Source of the DNA: Candidatus Physcousia equi
GTDB lineage: Bacteria > Bacteroidota > Bacteroidia > Bacteroidales > Bacteroidaceae
Reading direction: 5' to 3'
Length of the DNA: 64,000 nucleotides
Assembly: GCA_018065005.1 (NCBI GenBank)
Contig: JAGHUD010000059.1
Coordinates: 31,087 to 95,086, forward strand
Shown: positions 1-12,224 of the stretch, one piece after another
Numbering within the stretch: the stretch's first letter is position 1
Layout of the letters: each line of letters begins with the position of its first letter
Made by a program: the position numbers and the translations under genes
Notes under the pieces: generated by a model
The model's database searches: none
Told to the model about the DNA's origin: nothing
What the model saw: the letters and a program-made list of their open reading frames with translations, nothing else

Positions 1-193
1 CAGAGTGGAAGGATGGAGCGTTTCATTGATGTGAGTGCTATGAGTGCTAAATGATGTGGCAAAACTATGACTGAAGGAGGATTCTTTCAGTGCATACAAT
101 GCGTTGCAAAGTTACGAATTTGTTTTGAATCATTTGACTTTTATCATAAAAAATTAGGCAATGATATACGATTTGACCCCGAATAGAACTAAA

Positions 194-228
194 AAATCCC
201 ATACTCCGTAATATGGAATATGGGATTT
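194..228. terminator. Stem-loop, bidirectional terminator-like
   Basis: AAATCCCATACTCC-gtaatat-GGAATATGGGATTT, 14-bp stem with one mismatch, flanked by A-run and T-rich tract. Confidence 0.6.
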
Positions 229-395
229 CGTTTATTGTGTGCTTAAAGTCCTTCTTATTATATGACGTATAATCTGTCGCAATCGTGGTTCTGTGACTTT
301 TAATCGTTTATTCTCGTTTACAGTTATGCGTCCGTGTAATGTGCTTTCCTCATCCGCTCTGTTCTGTAGCTTGTCTCGGGATTAAAAAGAGATGC

Positions 396-863
396 TTACT
401 TCTTGAAATAGTAGATAAACGTAGCCAGACCCTCGAGCGTCTTTTTGCCGGTCTCCTTCACCTCAATGGCGAAATGTATGGTAGTTCTGATGGCACCACG
501 CAGGTTGGCAATGTCCTGAAGCTTAGTGGTCATGCGCACGCTCTGTCCAGAGAGTACAGGCTGTGCGAACTTCATCTTGTCCATGCCGTAGTTCATCATG
601 CGCTCCAAGTTGCGCACATCGATAATCTGATCCCACAGAACGGGAAGCAGAGACAAGGTCAAATAGCCATGAGCGATGGTCTGACCAAAGGGACTTTCTA
701 CCTTTGCGCGCTCCGTGTCGACATGAATCCACTGATGGTCGAGTGTGGCGTCAGCAAAAAGGTTGATGCGGTCCTGATCGATTTGTACATAATCGCTTGT
801 TCCAATCTCTTTTCCTACGAAGGGCAGGAAGTCCTCGTAGGACTCAATGATAACTTTTTCCAT
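396..863 (-). CDS. MaoC-like (R)-specific enoyl-CoA hydratase/dehydratase
   Basis: 155 aa hot-dog fold protein; motif FADATLDHQWIHVDTERA...AHGYLTLSLLP typical of MaoC dehydratases. Confidence 0.85.
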   Translation of the reverse strand: MEKVIIESYEDFLPFVGKEIGTSDYVQIDQDRINLFADATLDHQWIHVDTERAKVESPFGQTIAHGYLTLSLLPVLWDQIIDVRNLERMMNYGMDKMKFAQPVLSGQSVRMTTKLQDIANLRGAIRTTIHFAIEVKETGKKTLEGLATFIYYFKK

Positions 864-1055
864 ATATTTTAGGGTTTAAATATAAGACGTACTGTTGTCA
901 GGATGATGAAATCCGATGCAAAATTAACACATTTTTGGGAGAAATGAGCAAAATTCGCACTTGTTTTCTCACAAATTAGCCAAAAAATCGTAAAAGAGTG
1001 CCATTTTGCAGAAGATTTTTGTAACTTTGCAGCGATAAAAGAACAACCAACCACG

Positions 1056-1823
1056 ATGCATGACAATACAAAAAAACCTATATTCATTGCCGGACCTTGT
1101 GTGATTGAGAGCGAGGACGTGATGCAGTGCGTGGCAGAAGAGCTCGTCAGATTGCGCCGAGCGTATGGCTTGGACATCTATTTCAAGGCCTCTTTTGACA
1201 AGGCAAATCGCACCAGCATCTCCTCCTATCGCGGCCCCGGACTCGAAAGGGGGTTGCAAATGCTTGCCGACATCAAGGACAAGTATGGATTGCCACTTCT
1301 GACCGACATCCACGAGAGTTTTCAAGCTGCTCCGTGCGGAGAGGTGGTGGATGTGCTGCAAATCCCTGCCTTTCTCTGCCGACAGACAGACTTGCTCGTA
1401 GCTGCCTCTAAGACGGGACTGCCTGTGAACATCAAAAAGGCACAGTTCCTTTCAGGTCTGGACATGCAGTATCCAGTAGAGAAATGCCGGGAAAGCGGTG
1501 CCAAGGACATCTGGCTCACGGAACGCGGCAACATGTACGGATATAATAATTTGGCGGTTGACTTCCGCAACATTTCCGACATGAAACAATTCACGCCCAC
1601 TGTCATCATGGACTGCACACACTCCGTGCAGCGACCTAGTGCAGCAGGTGGAAAGACGGGAGGCAACCGAGAGTTTGTACCCTCAATGGCACTCGCTGCA
1701 AAAGCCTTCGGCGCCACAGGTTACTTCTTCGAGATTCATCCCGACCCCGATCATGCGCTCTCTGATGGTCCGAACATGTTACACCTCTCCGACTTTGAGT
1801 CGGTCGTTAAATCGCTCATCTAA
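1056..1823 (+). CDS. kdsA: 3-deoxy-8-phosphooctulonate synthase
   Basis: FIAGPCVIES, KASFDKANRTS, TDIHE, DCTHSVQRP motifs of KDO8P synthase. Confidence 0.95.
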   Translation: MHDNTKKPIFIAGPCVIESEDVMQCVAEELVRLRRAYGLDIYFKASFDKANRTSISSYRGPGLERGLQMLADIKDKYGLPLLTDIHESFQAAPCGEVVDVLQIPAFLCRQTDLLVAASKTGLPVNIKKAQFLSGLDMQYPVEKCRESGAKDIWLTERGNMYGYNNLAVDFRNISDMKQFTPTVIMDCTHSVQRPSAAGGKTGGNREFVPSMALAAKAFGATGYFFEIHPDPDHALSDGPNMLHLSDFESVVKSLI

Positions 1824-2777
1824 ATGCAATCGATAAGAAAAATAGCCGAACAATGCCTTCGTGATGAGGCGCAAGCCATTCTCGACATCATATCGCAGCT
1901 CGACGAGGAGTTTGAGCGCGCCGTTGAACTTCTCTTCAAATGCAGTGGAAAGGTTGTCGTGACTGGTGTCGGAAAAAGTGGCCACATAGCAGCAAAAATT
2001 GCAGCTACACTCTCCAGTACCGGAACACCTGCCTTCTACGTCAATCCGCTCGACGTGTTCCATGGTTCATTGGGCGTGATTACGTCCGATGATGTGGCTG
2101 TGCTCATCTCCTACTCGGGACAGACGGACGAGTTGCTGCGTTTCGTCCCCTACCTTCACGAACGACACATCCCCATTGTTGGCATCAGCGGCAACGCGGA
2201 ATCGCTGCTTGCAAGAAACAGCACTTGCCACTTGCTGGTCCACGTTGACCACGAAGCCTACCCACTCAACCTCGCACCTACATGCAGCACCACGGCAACG
2301 CTTGCCATCGGTGACGCCATCGCATCTGCCCTCGTGGGCATACGCAACTTCAGCGAGAGCGACTTTGCCAACTTTCACCCCGGTGGCTCGTTGGGCAAAC
2401 GCCTTCTTTGCCGTGCACGCGATGTGATGCGCAGCAACGACCTTCCTGTCATCTCCCCCAACATGCCCTTGGGCGAAGCCATCATCCACATCTCAAAAGG
2501 TAAATTGGGGCTGGCAGTGATCACAGACACCGAACAAACCGTACAAGGCATCGTTACGGATGGCGACATCCGACGTGCCACAGAGCGGCTGGGCGAGCAA
2601 TTCTTCCACGTGCCTGTGGCAGACATGATGACCATGCACCCCGTTTGTATCAACCCCGACATGCCCATTGAAGACATTTTGCGCATATTGGGTGAGCGTA
2701 AGATTCATGCTGTCATAGTGGAAGACGAAAGCCATCACTTGCTCGGCATCGTCGACAATTTCAGCTGCTATGTCTAA
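1824..2777 (+). CDS. kdsD: KpsF/GutQ family arabinose-5-phosphate isomerase (SIS + CBS domains)
   Basis: VVVTGVGKSGHIAAKIAATLSSTGTPAFYVNPLDVFHGSLG SIS domain followed by CBS pair; immediately follows kdsA. Confidence 0.93.
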   Translation: MQSIRKIAEQCLRDEAQAILDIISQLDEEFERAVELLFKCSGKVVVTGVGKSGHIAAKIAATLSSTGTPAFYVNPLDVFHGSLGVITSDDVAVLISYSGQTDELLRFVPYLHERHIPIVGISGNAESLLARNSTCHLLVHVDHEAYPLNLAPTCSTTATLAIGDAIASALVGIRNFSESDFANFHPGGSLGKRLLCRARDVMRSNDLPVISPNMPLGEAIIHISKGKLGLAVITDTEQTVQGIVTDGDIRRATERLGEQFFHVPVADMMTMHPVCINPDMPIEDILRILGERKIHAVIVEDESHHLLGIVDNFSCYV

Positions 2778-4047
2778 CTGTATGAAATACCTTCTTCTCT
2801 TTTTCCTGATGATCCTCAACACAACTAACACCTATTCACAAAACAACAGTTCGGGTGCTACAGCCGAAACAATGGCTTCGCTTCGTTCTCTCAATGTCCC
2901 ATTCTCTGAAGAAAACAGCGTGGTGCTTCTTCCCTCCGGAACTAAGAAATTCCATGACATGTTTGAGGCTATTCGTCAGGCAAAGAGGTTTGTTCACCTC
3001 GAATACTTTAACTACCGCAATGACAGCATAGGATGGGCGCTTTTTGGACTGCTCGGACAAAAGGCAGCCGAAGGAGTGGAAATCAAGGTCATGTGCGATG
3101 ATTTTGGAAATCGATCTAACGACCACCCGCTCAAACGCCACCACCTCGACTCGATCCGTTCGATGGGCATAGACATCGTCATCTTCGACCCAATGAACTT
3201 CCCATGGATCAACCATTTCTATCATCGCGACCACATGAAGATTGTGGTCATCGATGGCAACATTGCCTACTCGGGCGGCATGAATGTGGCAGACTACTAC
3301 ATACACGGAAAACCGGAAATCGGTTCGTGGCACGACATGCACATGCGCCTGCAAGGACCGGTGGTACAGCACTATGAAGATATCTTCACGCGGATGTGGC
3401 AACAAGAAGCAAAACAAACACTGCAACCTGAACACCACCTGCCTGACACCACTGTCTATCAGAACCTTCCACCTGACACTACACCCGATGCAGGCAAAAA
3501 ACATATTGCCGTGGTGCACCGCCGACCAGGAAAAGACTCCAAACTGATGCGACAAGCCTATGTGGCTGCCATCGACGCTGCCAAGCACCACATACAACTC
3601 GTCAACCCCTACCCTACAGGGGTCTATTCGGTGCGTAGCGCACTCTATCGCGCACTTAAGCGAGGCGTGCGCATTGAGTTTATGGTGTCGGCAAAAAGCG
3701 ATGTCCCCATCACGCCCGACGTTGTGGGCATACAGATGCTCCGTCTCATGAAGCGTGGCTGCGAGGTTTACTACTACGAGGAGGGATTCCACCATTCCAA
3801 ATATATGATTGTGGATGATGAATTCTGCACGATTGGTTCTGCCAACCTTGATGCACGCAGCATGCTCTTCGACTATGAGGTCAACTCATTCATCTTCTCT
3901 CCTTCGACAACGCGCCAGTTGCAGAAACTTTTCGAGCACGACAAGAAGAAATGCACACTGCTGACAAAGGAGGGATGGAAGAAGCGTTTCAACATCTGGC
4001 ATCGCATGCTTGGTCGCATCTTCGGCGCTTTTAGAGGTTTCTTCTGA
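2770..4047 (+). CDS. Exported phospholipase D / cardiolipin synthase-like protein
   Basis: Two HKD motifs (HRDHMKIVVIDGNIAYSGGMN; HHSKYMIVDDEFCTIGSANLD); N-terminal signal-like MKYLLLFFLMILNTTNTYS. Start may be ATG at 2782. Confidence 0.88.
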   Translation: MSNCMKYLLLFFLMILNTTNTYSQNNSSGATAETMASLRSLNVPFSEENSVVLLPSGTKKFHDMFEAIRQAKRFVHLEYFNYRNDSIGWALFGLLGQKAAEGVEIKVMCDDFGNRSNDHPLKRHHLDSIRSMGIDIVIFDPMNFPWINHFYHRDHMKIVVIDGNIAYSGGMNVADYYIHGKPEIGSWHDMHMRLQGPVVQHYEDIFTRMWQQEAKQTLQPEHHLPDTTVYQNLPPDTTPDAGKKHIAVVHRRPGKDSKLMRQAYVAAIDAAKHHIQLVNPYPTGVYSVRSALYRALKRGVRIEFMVSAKSDVPITPDVVGIQMLRLMKRGCEVYYYEEGFHHSKYMIVDDEFCTIGSANLDARSMLFDYEVNSFIFSPSTTRQLQKLFEHDKKKCTLLTKEGWKKRFNIWHRMLGRIFGAFRGFF

Positions 4048-4059
4048 TGGTATTCACTG

Positions 4060-5253
4060 TCATATAAGGAACAAGAGAAAAAGCATCAGAGCAGGTATTG
4101 GCAACAAGTGCAGCAGTTGGGCTCTCGATTCGGCTTTCACCATGTGCAATAGTGAAAGCAAGATGAGATAGACAACCAAGAGGTGGAGTGGACTGATGTT
4201 GCGCACTGCTACCTGCGACATGGGCAACTGGGATGAGACTCGCAAAAGAGTATCGGAAAGGCTCCACGAGACATCGGTACATGATGCCAAAACGTCAGAC
4301 ATCCACCACTGTCCGAACAAGGCACAGAAAAGAAGAAGAACAGAAAGATAGACGGAGAGTGAGATGACGGGGACGAGCACGATGCCTACCAGAGGTTGCC
4401 ACAATTGAAGGGAACCGAAATGGAAGGCAACCAAAGGCATCGTGAAAAACCAGGCAGAGAAAGAAAAGATTGCATACTGAATTGCTCGGTTGTGACTTTT
4501 CGTTTTTTTTCGCAACACACCATAAAAGAGAACTATGCCCAGCATGGCTGCAACACTCATTTGTGTCCCTATGTCATAGAGCGAAAGGGGATCAAAAAGG
4601 AACATCAAGAAGACGGATGAGGACAAGACATCTACAGCATCCGATTCTCTGAACAAATTTCGGTTGAGAGCAAAGAAGCTGCTCATGAGCGCAGCCCGGA
4701 CGAGTGAGTTTGGACTGCCTGTGAGGTAGACATAAAACCAAATGGCAGCCATTAACAACCCGAACTGCAACCATCGACGCCATCGAACAATGGTGTTGCG
4801 AAAGAAAAGGAAATAAAGCAGAACGAGCAAAATGGAAAGGTGCATGCCGGAGAGAGCCAGCATGTGCTGTGCACCCGAACGTCGAAACAGTTGCTTCTGC
4901 TCTGCTGTGAGTTGGCTCCTGTCACCAAGCAGCACCGCTTTTATCTCTGCACTATGCTCACGACTGACAGGAGTGCTGTCAATTGCCGCCTCGGCGTCCA
5001 GGACGTATGGTGTGGGCTTATAAATGCGATGCTTCACATCTGTTTGGTGGAGTTGCTGACGAAGATTGGCATAGGAGGCACCCCCTAAAAGGGATGACGC
5101 GACAAGGGCGAAAACAAAAAAGCGGCTCTTTTGGACAATCAGAACAAGACAGAGTGAGACGATGAACATCGTCACGAGAAGAAGGGTGGCTGATGGAAAT
5201 TCGAGACCCAACAAGGCACCGGCAAGCAATGAAAGCAGAAGATAGCGACTCAT
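4060..5253 (-). CDS. ComEC/Rec2-related competence membrane protein, compact form
   Basis: AEIKAVLLGDRSQLTAEQKQLFRRSGAQHMLALSGMHLSILL is the ComEC competence-domain signature; multiple TM segments. Confidence 0.85.
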   Translation of the reverse strand: MSRYLLLSLLAGALLGLEFPSATLLLVTMFIVSLCLVLIVQKSRFFVFALVASSLLGGASYANLRQQLHQTDVKHRIYKPTPYVLDAEAAIDSTPVSREHSAEIKAVLLGDRSQLTAEQKQLFRRSGAQHMLALSGMHLSILLVLLYFLFFRNTIVRWRRWLQFGLLMAAIWFYVYLTGSPNSLVRAALMSSFFALNRNLFRESDAVDVLSSSVFLMFLFDPLSLYDIGTQMSVAAMLGIVLFYGVLRKKTKSHNRAIQYAIFSFSAWFFTMPLVAFHFGSLQLWQPLVGIVLVPVISLSVYLSVLLLFCALFGQWWMSDVLASCTDVSWSLSDTLLRVSSQLPMSQVAVRNISPLHLLVVYLILLSLLHMVKAESRAQLLHLLPIPALMLFLLFLI

Positions 5254-5930
5254 TTCTTCATTACCTTGACAACTTGAAGCATTCCGGCTGTAGGCACTAC
5301 AAAACTTACTTCATGATGCGCAAAAGAAAAGGTGTAGACACGTTCTGAATCGGTATGGTAGTGAGGACGGGGATCCTGAGAAAGAACCTGTCGCAGCGTT
5401 GCTACCTGTTCGGGGGTGAAGTCGGATGTAGTACCGGGCAGAAAGTCAACATCGAGTGCGGCTTGACTGGATGTAGCCTCTGTGTAGCCAGAGGTGGCTT
5501 CTGGATGACAATCAGCAATGGGGATGTAGGGCTTGATATCATAGATGGGGGTGCCGTCCATCATGTCTGCTCCGGCAACATGCAGTATGGGGCCATCGGA
5601 CGCCGAGAGCTCAACATCAAGAAGGCGCACACAGGTTAATCCTATTGGATTGGGGCGAAATGGGCTTCGGCTGGCAAACACACCGACGCGACGGTTGCCT
5701 CCTAAACGCGGCGGTCGCACCGTAGGCTGAAAATCACTGTCATGCGGCACCTCACTAAAATCCCACAACAACCAGAGGTGGCTGAATTGTTCAATACCAC
5801 GCAGCGCAGACGAGTCGCGATAGGGAGGTTCAAAAACTATCGTGCTGAGAAGCTCTGGAGCGAGTAGACTCTGTCTGGGCAACCCAAACTTGCTGTGAAA
5901 ATCATTTCTTAGCGTTGCTATACATTTCAT
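5250..5930 (-). CDS. trmO: tRNA (N6-threonylcarbamoyladenosine(37)-N6)-methyltransferase TrmO (TsaA family)
   Basis: FGLPRQSLLAP, GIEQFSHLWLLWDFSE, VGVFASRSPFRPNPIGLTCVRLL motifs. Confidence 0.92.
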   Translation of the reverse strand: MKCIATLRNDFHSKFGLPRQSLLAPELLSTIVFEPPYRDSSALRGIEQFSHLWLLWDFSEVPHDSDFQPTVRPPRLGGNRRVGVFASRSPFRPNPIGLTCVRLLDVELSASDGPILHVAGADMMDGTPIYDIKPYIPIADCHPEATSGYTEATSSQAALDVDFLPGTTSDFTPEQVATLRQVLSQDPRPHYHTDSERVYTFSFAHHEVSFVVPTAGMLQVVKVMKK

Positions 5931-5975
5931 GAAAACACCAAAATCAAAGAAAAGAAGAAAAAAACGAAGAAAAAG

Positions 5976-6007
5976 TTTGGTGGGGCCTGTAAATTATATT
6001 ATCTTTG
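5976..6007 (+). promoter_or_regulatory. Bacteroidetes-type promoter (-33 TTTG, N20, -7 TATCTTTG) for tRNA-Thr
   Basis: TTTG at 5976-5979, 20-bp spacer, TATCTTTG at 6000-6007, 23 bp before the tRNA. Confidence 0.75.
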
Positions 6008-6029
6008 CATCCGCAAACAAAAAACTGTT

Positions 6030-6101
<72 letters not shown>

Positions 6102-6190
6102 CAAGAAGACACTCGAGGGTGTCTTCTTTTGTTTTATGACCGATAGGAATGTAAAACGTGCGGCATCGCATGGCGGGCAAAATTCGGCGA

Positions 6191-7126
6191 TCAAAATATC
6201 TTCAGTTCGTCGCCGACTTGTGGTGTATAGTCGAAGTTGAGCTGATTGATTTTATAGAGCTGTTTGAGACGCATGCCATACATCTGGGCAATGTCATACA
6301 TGGACTGCCCACACTGAACGCTATGGGTGTGACCTTTGAAAGCGGGGTCTGCCTTCTTACGTTTCATCTTGAGGTAGACGATACTGCCTGGCTCTGGCTC
6401 GTAGTTTTTGGGCAATTCGTTGTACTTGCGCAGTTTGCTTTCCTTTACTCCTGACTCACGAGCTATGAGGCTAAGATTGTCGCCTGGGAGTACACGGATG
6501 TAGTAATTACGGTTGTTCTCAGCAACAGGATGTGCATCGAAGAATCCGGGTTCGCCACGCGACACCACCTTTTCCATGTCTTTGTCGTGGAATGGTGATT
6601 GGCTTGCTATATGCTTTCCATTGTCATAGCTATAGAGTTCGTACAGCTCAATGATGTTGATAAGTTTGCTGGCATAGGTGGGTGAGGTGGCGTAGCCACA
6701 TGCCTTGAGTCCCTTTGCCCATGATTTATAGTCGTAGGGGGAATTACGGAACAGGGATGCGTAGCGCGGCTTCAGAAGAAAAAGAGAATGATCTTCATAG
6801 CTATCATCTACCGTACGATATTTGCGAAAGTGCTCGTTTGGTTTATCATCGTCGCGCAATACGTATGGTCCATCCCACTGTCCGCCCGTCTTGATACCAA
6901 AATGGTTGTTTGCCTCAGTCGCCAGTTTACTTCTACCTGCTGCACTCTCAAGCAGCGCTTGGGCAAGCGTTATGGAAGCGGGTATGCCATAGCGTCTCAT
7001 CTGTTCGACTGCCATACTGGCATACTTGGCGATATATGTGTCGTACACAGAATTTCTCCTTTGTGCAAAGAGTTCTGTTTGCGCAAAATGTGCAATGAAA
7101 AGGGCAAAAAGAATCTTACGAAACAT
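6191..7126 (-). CDS. Glucosaminidase-domain peptidoglycan hydrolase with LysM repeats
   Basis: GIPASITLAQALLESAAGRSKLATEANNHFGIKTGG glucosaminidase core plus LysM domains; signal peptide from MFRKILFALF (start trimmed from the ORF at 7264). Confidence 0.88.
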   Translation of the reverse strand: MFRKILFALFIAHFAQTELFAQRRNSVYDTYIAKYASMAVEQMRRYGIPASITLAQALLESAAGRSKLATEANNHFGIKTGGQWDGPYVLRDDDKPNEHFRKYRTVDDSYEDHSLFLLKPRYASLFRNSPYDYKSWAKGLKACGYATSPTYASKLINIIELYELYSYDNGKHIASQSPFHDKDMEKVVSRGEPGFFDAHPVAENNRNYYIRVLPGDNLSLIARESGVKESKLRKYNELPKNYEPEPGSIVYLKMKRKKADPAFKGHTHSVQCGQSMYDIAQMYGMRLKQLYKINQLNFDYTPQVGDELKIF

Positions 7127-7343
7127 AAAAATGGGTCGTTTATCGGTACAAAAATAGAAAAAAATTAGTAAAACTGCAAAAAATAGAGTAATTTTGCACA
7201 CTTTTATATATAAATAAGGTATAAAGCAGCATATAATTACCACTCGAGCAAGGGAACGCAGCAAGGAAGAATAGCTCCTTTGTTATTCTGACACAAAAGG
7301 TGTAGCTACCGCTTGAGAGTGATATGTTAACGCTACCGAATAA

Positions 7344-8975
<1,632 letters not shown>

Positions 8976-8999
8976 GCCACAACGAATAAATATAAATGG

Positions 9000-9036
9000 G
9001 TGAGTGCTCTGAATTATTCTATTTCTAAGCACTCAC
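9000..9036 (+). terminator. Stem-loop downstream of ABC-F gene
   Basis: GTGAGTGCT-N19-AGCACTCAC 9-bp perfect stem followed by AT-rich tract. Confidence 0.45.
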
Positions 9037-9105
9037 TTATTATTAAAAACACTCTTTTTGGCACACTTTTTGTATCAGTAAAAGTGTAACTAATTTTTTA
9101 ATGTA

Positions 9106-9666
9106 ATGAGCAACAAAGAACAAGAAAAAACGACAGAGCAGGACGGAATCCGCGAGGAGACCGTTTCAAACGATAACACTCCAGAAACTGGAGAACACAA
9201 AGAGCTGACTATTGAAGAGCAACTTGAAGAGGCTAAGAACGAGATCGAACGACTCAAGACACAGCAGCTTTATAAGCAAGCAGAGTTTGACAACTACCGC
9301 AAAAGAGTCATCGGCGAAAAGGCAGATCTCATCCTCAACGGTGGCCAAAAGGTGCTTGAAGCCATGTTGCCCGTTGTGGACGATCTCGAACGCGCTCTTG
9401 CAAACATGGACAGTGCAGAAGACGTAGCAGCTGTCAGAGAAGGGGTTGACCTCATCAACAAAAAATTCCTTAATGTTTTGAAATCTCAAGGTGTGACCCC
9501 TATTGACACAACGAATGCAGACTTCAACACTGATTTGCATGAAGCTATCGCACAACTGCCTGCGCCTAACGAAGAAATGAAAGGTAAGATAATGGACTGC
9601 ACAGAAAAAGGTTATATGATTAACGACAAGGTGCTGCGATATGCCAAAGTTGTTGTGTGCATCTAA
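9106..9666 (+). CDS. grpE: Nucleotide exchange factor GrpE
   Basis: QAEFDNYRKRVIGEK, LPVVDDLERAL, GKIMDCTEKGYMINDKVLRYAKVVV; upstream of dnaJ. Confidence 0.95.
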   Translation: MSNKEQEKTTEQDGIREETVSNDNTPETGEHKELTIEEQLEEAKNEIERLKTQQLYKQAEFDNYRKRVIGEKADLILNGGQKVLEAMLPVVDDLERALANMDSAEDVAAVREGVDLINKKFLNVLKSQGVTPIDTTNADFNTDLHEAIAQLPAPNEEMKGKIMDCTEKGYMINDKVLRYAKVVVCI

Positions 9667-9801
9667 CGTTGAAACAGGATTACTGAATTTTCCTCTAACC
9701 GCAATCTTCTCACCCACTTCTCATTAAGTGTCCCCCTGGGAAAACAACTGGAAAATTGGAGACAACTGCGGCAACTGAGAGGAATCTATTTTAATAGCAT
9801 T

Positions 9802-10962
9802 ATGGCAAAGAGGGATTATTATGAAGTACTTGGCGTTGAAAAAAACGCTACAGCTCAGGAAATAAAGAAAGCTTATCGTTCCTTGGCTTTGAAATATCAT
9901 CCAGACCGCAACCCTGACAACAAGGAAGCAGAGGAGAAATTCAAGGAGGCAGCTGAAGCTTATAGCGTGTTGAGCGACGACCAAAAGAGGCAACAATATG
10001 ACCAATTCGGACATGCCGGAATGGGCGGACAAGGATTCGGTGGACAAGGATTCGGTGGACAAGGATTCGGTGGCTTCGACATCAACGATATCCTGAACAG
10101 CGTTTTTGGACAGGGGTTTGATTTCGGAGGCGGTTTCGGTGGTTTCAGCGGCGGCGGAAGACCCGCACGCGAGCGAGGCCGTGACCTTAGATTAAAGGTA
10201 CGCCTAACACTTGAAGAAGCTGCTAAAGGTGTTACGAAAAAGTTTAGCATCAAAAAGAACGTAACCTGTAACCATTGTCATGGAAGCGGAAGTGAAGACA
10301 GCCAAACAGAGAAGTGCCCGCAGTGTGGAGGCAGCGGCATGGTTATAAAAACGGTCAACTCGCTTTTCGGGCGTATGCAGACGCAATCACCTTGCCCGCA
10401 CTGTCAAGGTCAAGGCTCTATCATCAAGAACAAGTGTAAGCATTGTCAGGGCGAGGGCGTTGTGGCTGGTCAGGAAACCATTGAGGTGAACATTCCTGCA
10501 GGAGTAGACAACGGCATGGTGGTGAATGTGAGCGGAAAAGGCAATGCAGGTCGACGAAACGGACAACCTGGCGACATACAGGTCTACATTGAAGTAGAAG
10601 ACCATAAAGAGTTCATACGTGAGGACAACAACCTTATCTACAACTTACTGCTCGATTTTCCTACAGCTGCACTCGGAGGCATGGTTGAAGTTCCTACACT
10701 TGACGGAAAAGTCAAGGTAAAGATCGAACCTGGGACCCAACCCGGAAAAGTGCTGCGCCTTCGAGGAAAAGGCATGCCTGCCGTTCAGGGATACGGGTAT
10801 GGTTATGGCGACATCATTGTGCAAGTGAGTGTCTATGTTCCCGAAAAGCTGTCGAGCGAACAGAAAGAGCTGATTGAAAAGATGCAAAAAAGCGAAGAAT
10901 TTAATCCTTCTACGAGCATAAAAGAGCGCATCTTCAACCATTTCAAGCGCATTTTCTCTTAA
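9802..10962 (+). CDS. dnaJ: Molecular chaperone DnaJ
   Basis: J domain with [19 protein letters not shown] region, four CxxCxGxG zinc repeats. Confidence 0.98.
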   Translation: MAKRDYYEVLGVEKNATAQEIKKAYRSLALKYHPDRNPDNKEAEEKFKEAAEAYSVLSDDQKRQQYDQFGHAGMGGQGFGGQGFGGQGFGGFDINDILNSVFGQGFDFGGGFGGFSGGGRPARERGRDLRLKVRLTLEEAAKGVTKKFSIKKNVTCNHCHGSGSEDSQTEKCPQCGGSGMVIKTVNSLFGRMQTQSPCPHCQGQGSIIKNKCKHCQGEGVVAGQETIEVNIPAGVDNGMVVNVSGKGNAGRRNGQPGDIQVYIEVEDHKEFIREDNNLIYNLLLDFPTAALGGMVEVPTLDGKVKVKIEPGTQPGKVLRLRGKGMPAVQGYGYGYGDIIVQVSVYVPEKLSSEQKELIEKMQKSEEFNPSTSIKERIFNHFKRIFS

Positions 10963-10964
10963 AG

Positions 10965-12224
10965 ATGAACTATCAAGAAACTATAGATTACCTCTTCAAC
11001 GCAGCGCCATTGTTCCAAAACATTGGCGCTGGCGCATATAAAGAAGGTTTGGCAAACACACATGCTTTGGATAACCACTTTGGCCATCCCCATACCTCCT
11101 ACCGCACCATTCATGTAGCAGGAACAAATGGTAAAGGCTCAACGTGTCATACCCTGGCTGCTATCCTACAAAGCGCCGGATATAAGGTAGGACTATACAC
11201 TTCTCCGCACCTCATCGATTTCCGCGAAAGAATACGTGTGAATGGCGAAATGATAAGCAAGGAACGTGTTATTGAATTTGTAGAAAAGGAAAGAACGTTT
11301 TTTGAACCGCTCCACCCCTCTTTCTTTGAATTGGCAACAGCTTTGGCTTTTTTGTATTTCCGTGAGCAAAAAGTAGATGTCGCTATCATAGAAGTTGGGC
11401 TCGGTGGAAGACTCGATTGTACGAATATCATACACCCCGATCTTTCCGTCATTACTAATATCAGTTTCGACCATACCCAGTTTTTGGGTAACACCCTACC
11501 CCTCATTGCAACTGAAAAAGCAGGCATCATAAAGAAAGGGGTACCTGTCGTGATTGGAGAGACAAACGAACATGCTGATGTAAAACAGGTTTTCATTGAT
11601 AACGCGCTAAATGCCAGTGCACCTGTATTTTTTGCTGAAGAATTAGGTGAAGATCTAAAAGACTATCCCAGAGAGTTACAAGGCGACTGCCAAGAAGCCA
11701 ATCAACGCACCATCCTCTGCGCAATTAGGCAACTACAAAAACGCGGTTATAAAATAGAGGAGATGGACATCAAAAGAGGTTTCATGAATGTCACACTACT
11801 GACAGGATTGATGGGACGCTGGCAAGTTATGCAACAAGAGCCATTGGTTATCTGTGATGCTGGGCACAACACTGGAGGTCTTTGCTACACAAAAGAACAA
11901 TTGGCACGCATCATGCATCTCCGCCCTCACGCAATGCTTAGAATGGTAATAGGCATGGTGGGAGACAAGGACGTTGAGGGAAGTCTCGCACTACTCCCAA
12001 CAAAGGCGCTATACTACTTCACACAGGCTTCTGTCAGTCGGGCGATGGGGGCTGATCACATCAGAGAACTGGGCAGACGTCAAGGACTTGATGGAACAGC
12101 CTATGCCACCGTTAAAGAAGCATATTGTGCAGCATTGAGAGAGGCTGCTCCCGAAGATGTTATTTTCGTAGGCGGAAGTTGTTTCGTAGTGGCAGACTTT
12201 TTAGCAGGATTAACGAAAGTATAA
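10965..12224 (+). CDS. folC: Folylpolyglutamate/dihydrofolate synthase
   Basis: HVAGTNGKGSTCHTLAAILQSAGYKVGLYTSPHL, EVGLGGRLDCTN, TNISFDHTQFLGNT. Confidence 0.95.
   Translation: MNYQETIDYLFNAAPLFQNIGAGAYKEGLANTHALDNHFGHPHTSYRTIHVAGTNGKGSTCHTLAAILQSAGYKVGLYTSPHLIDFRERIRVNGEMISKERVIEFVEKERTFFEPLHPSFFELATALAFLYFREQKVDVAIIEVGLGGRLDCTNIIHPDLSVITNISFDHTQFLGNTLPLIATEKAGIIKKGVPVVIGETNEHADVKQVFIDNALNASAPVFFAEELGEDLKDYPRELQGDCQEANQRTILCAIRQLQKRGYKIEEMDIKRGFMNVTLLTGLMGRWQVMQQEPLVICDAGHNTGGLCYTKEQLARIMHLRPHAMLRMVIGMVGDKDVEGSLALLPTKALYYFTQASVSRAMGADHIRELGRRQGLDGTAYATVKEAYCAALREAAPEDVIFVGGSCFVVADFLAGLTKV

Noticed and set aside
9000-9036. CIRCE (HrcA) operator upstream of grpE-dnaJ
   Set aside because: Half-sites are in the wrong order (GAGTGCT...AGCACTC) with a 19-bp loop. 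It fits a terminator of the ABC-F gene better than TTAGCACTC-N9-GAGTGCTAA.
10025-10069. 15-bp tandem repeat in dnaJ (GGQGF x3)
   Set aside because: Normal variation of the DnaJ glycine/phenylalanine linker.
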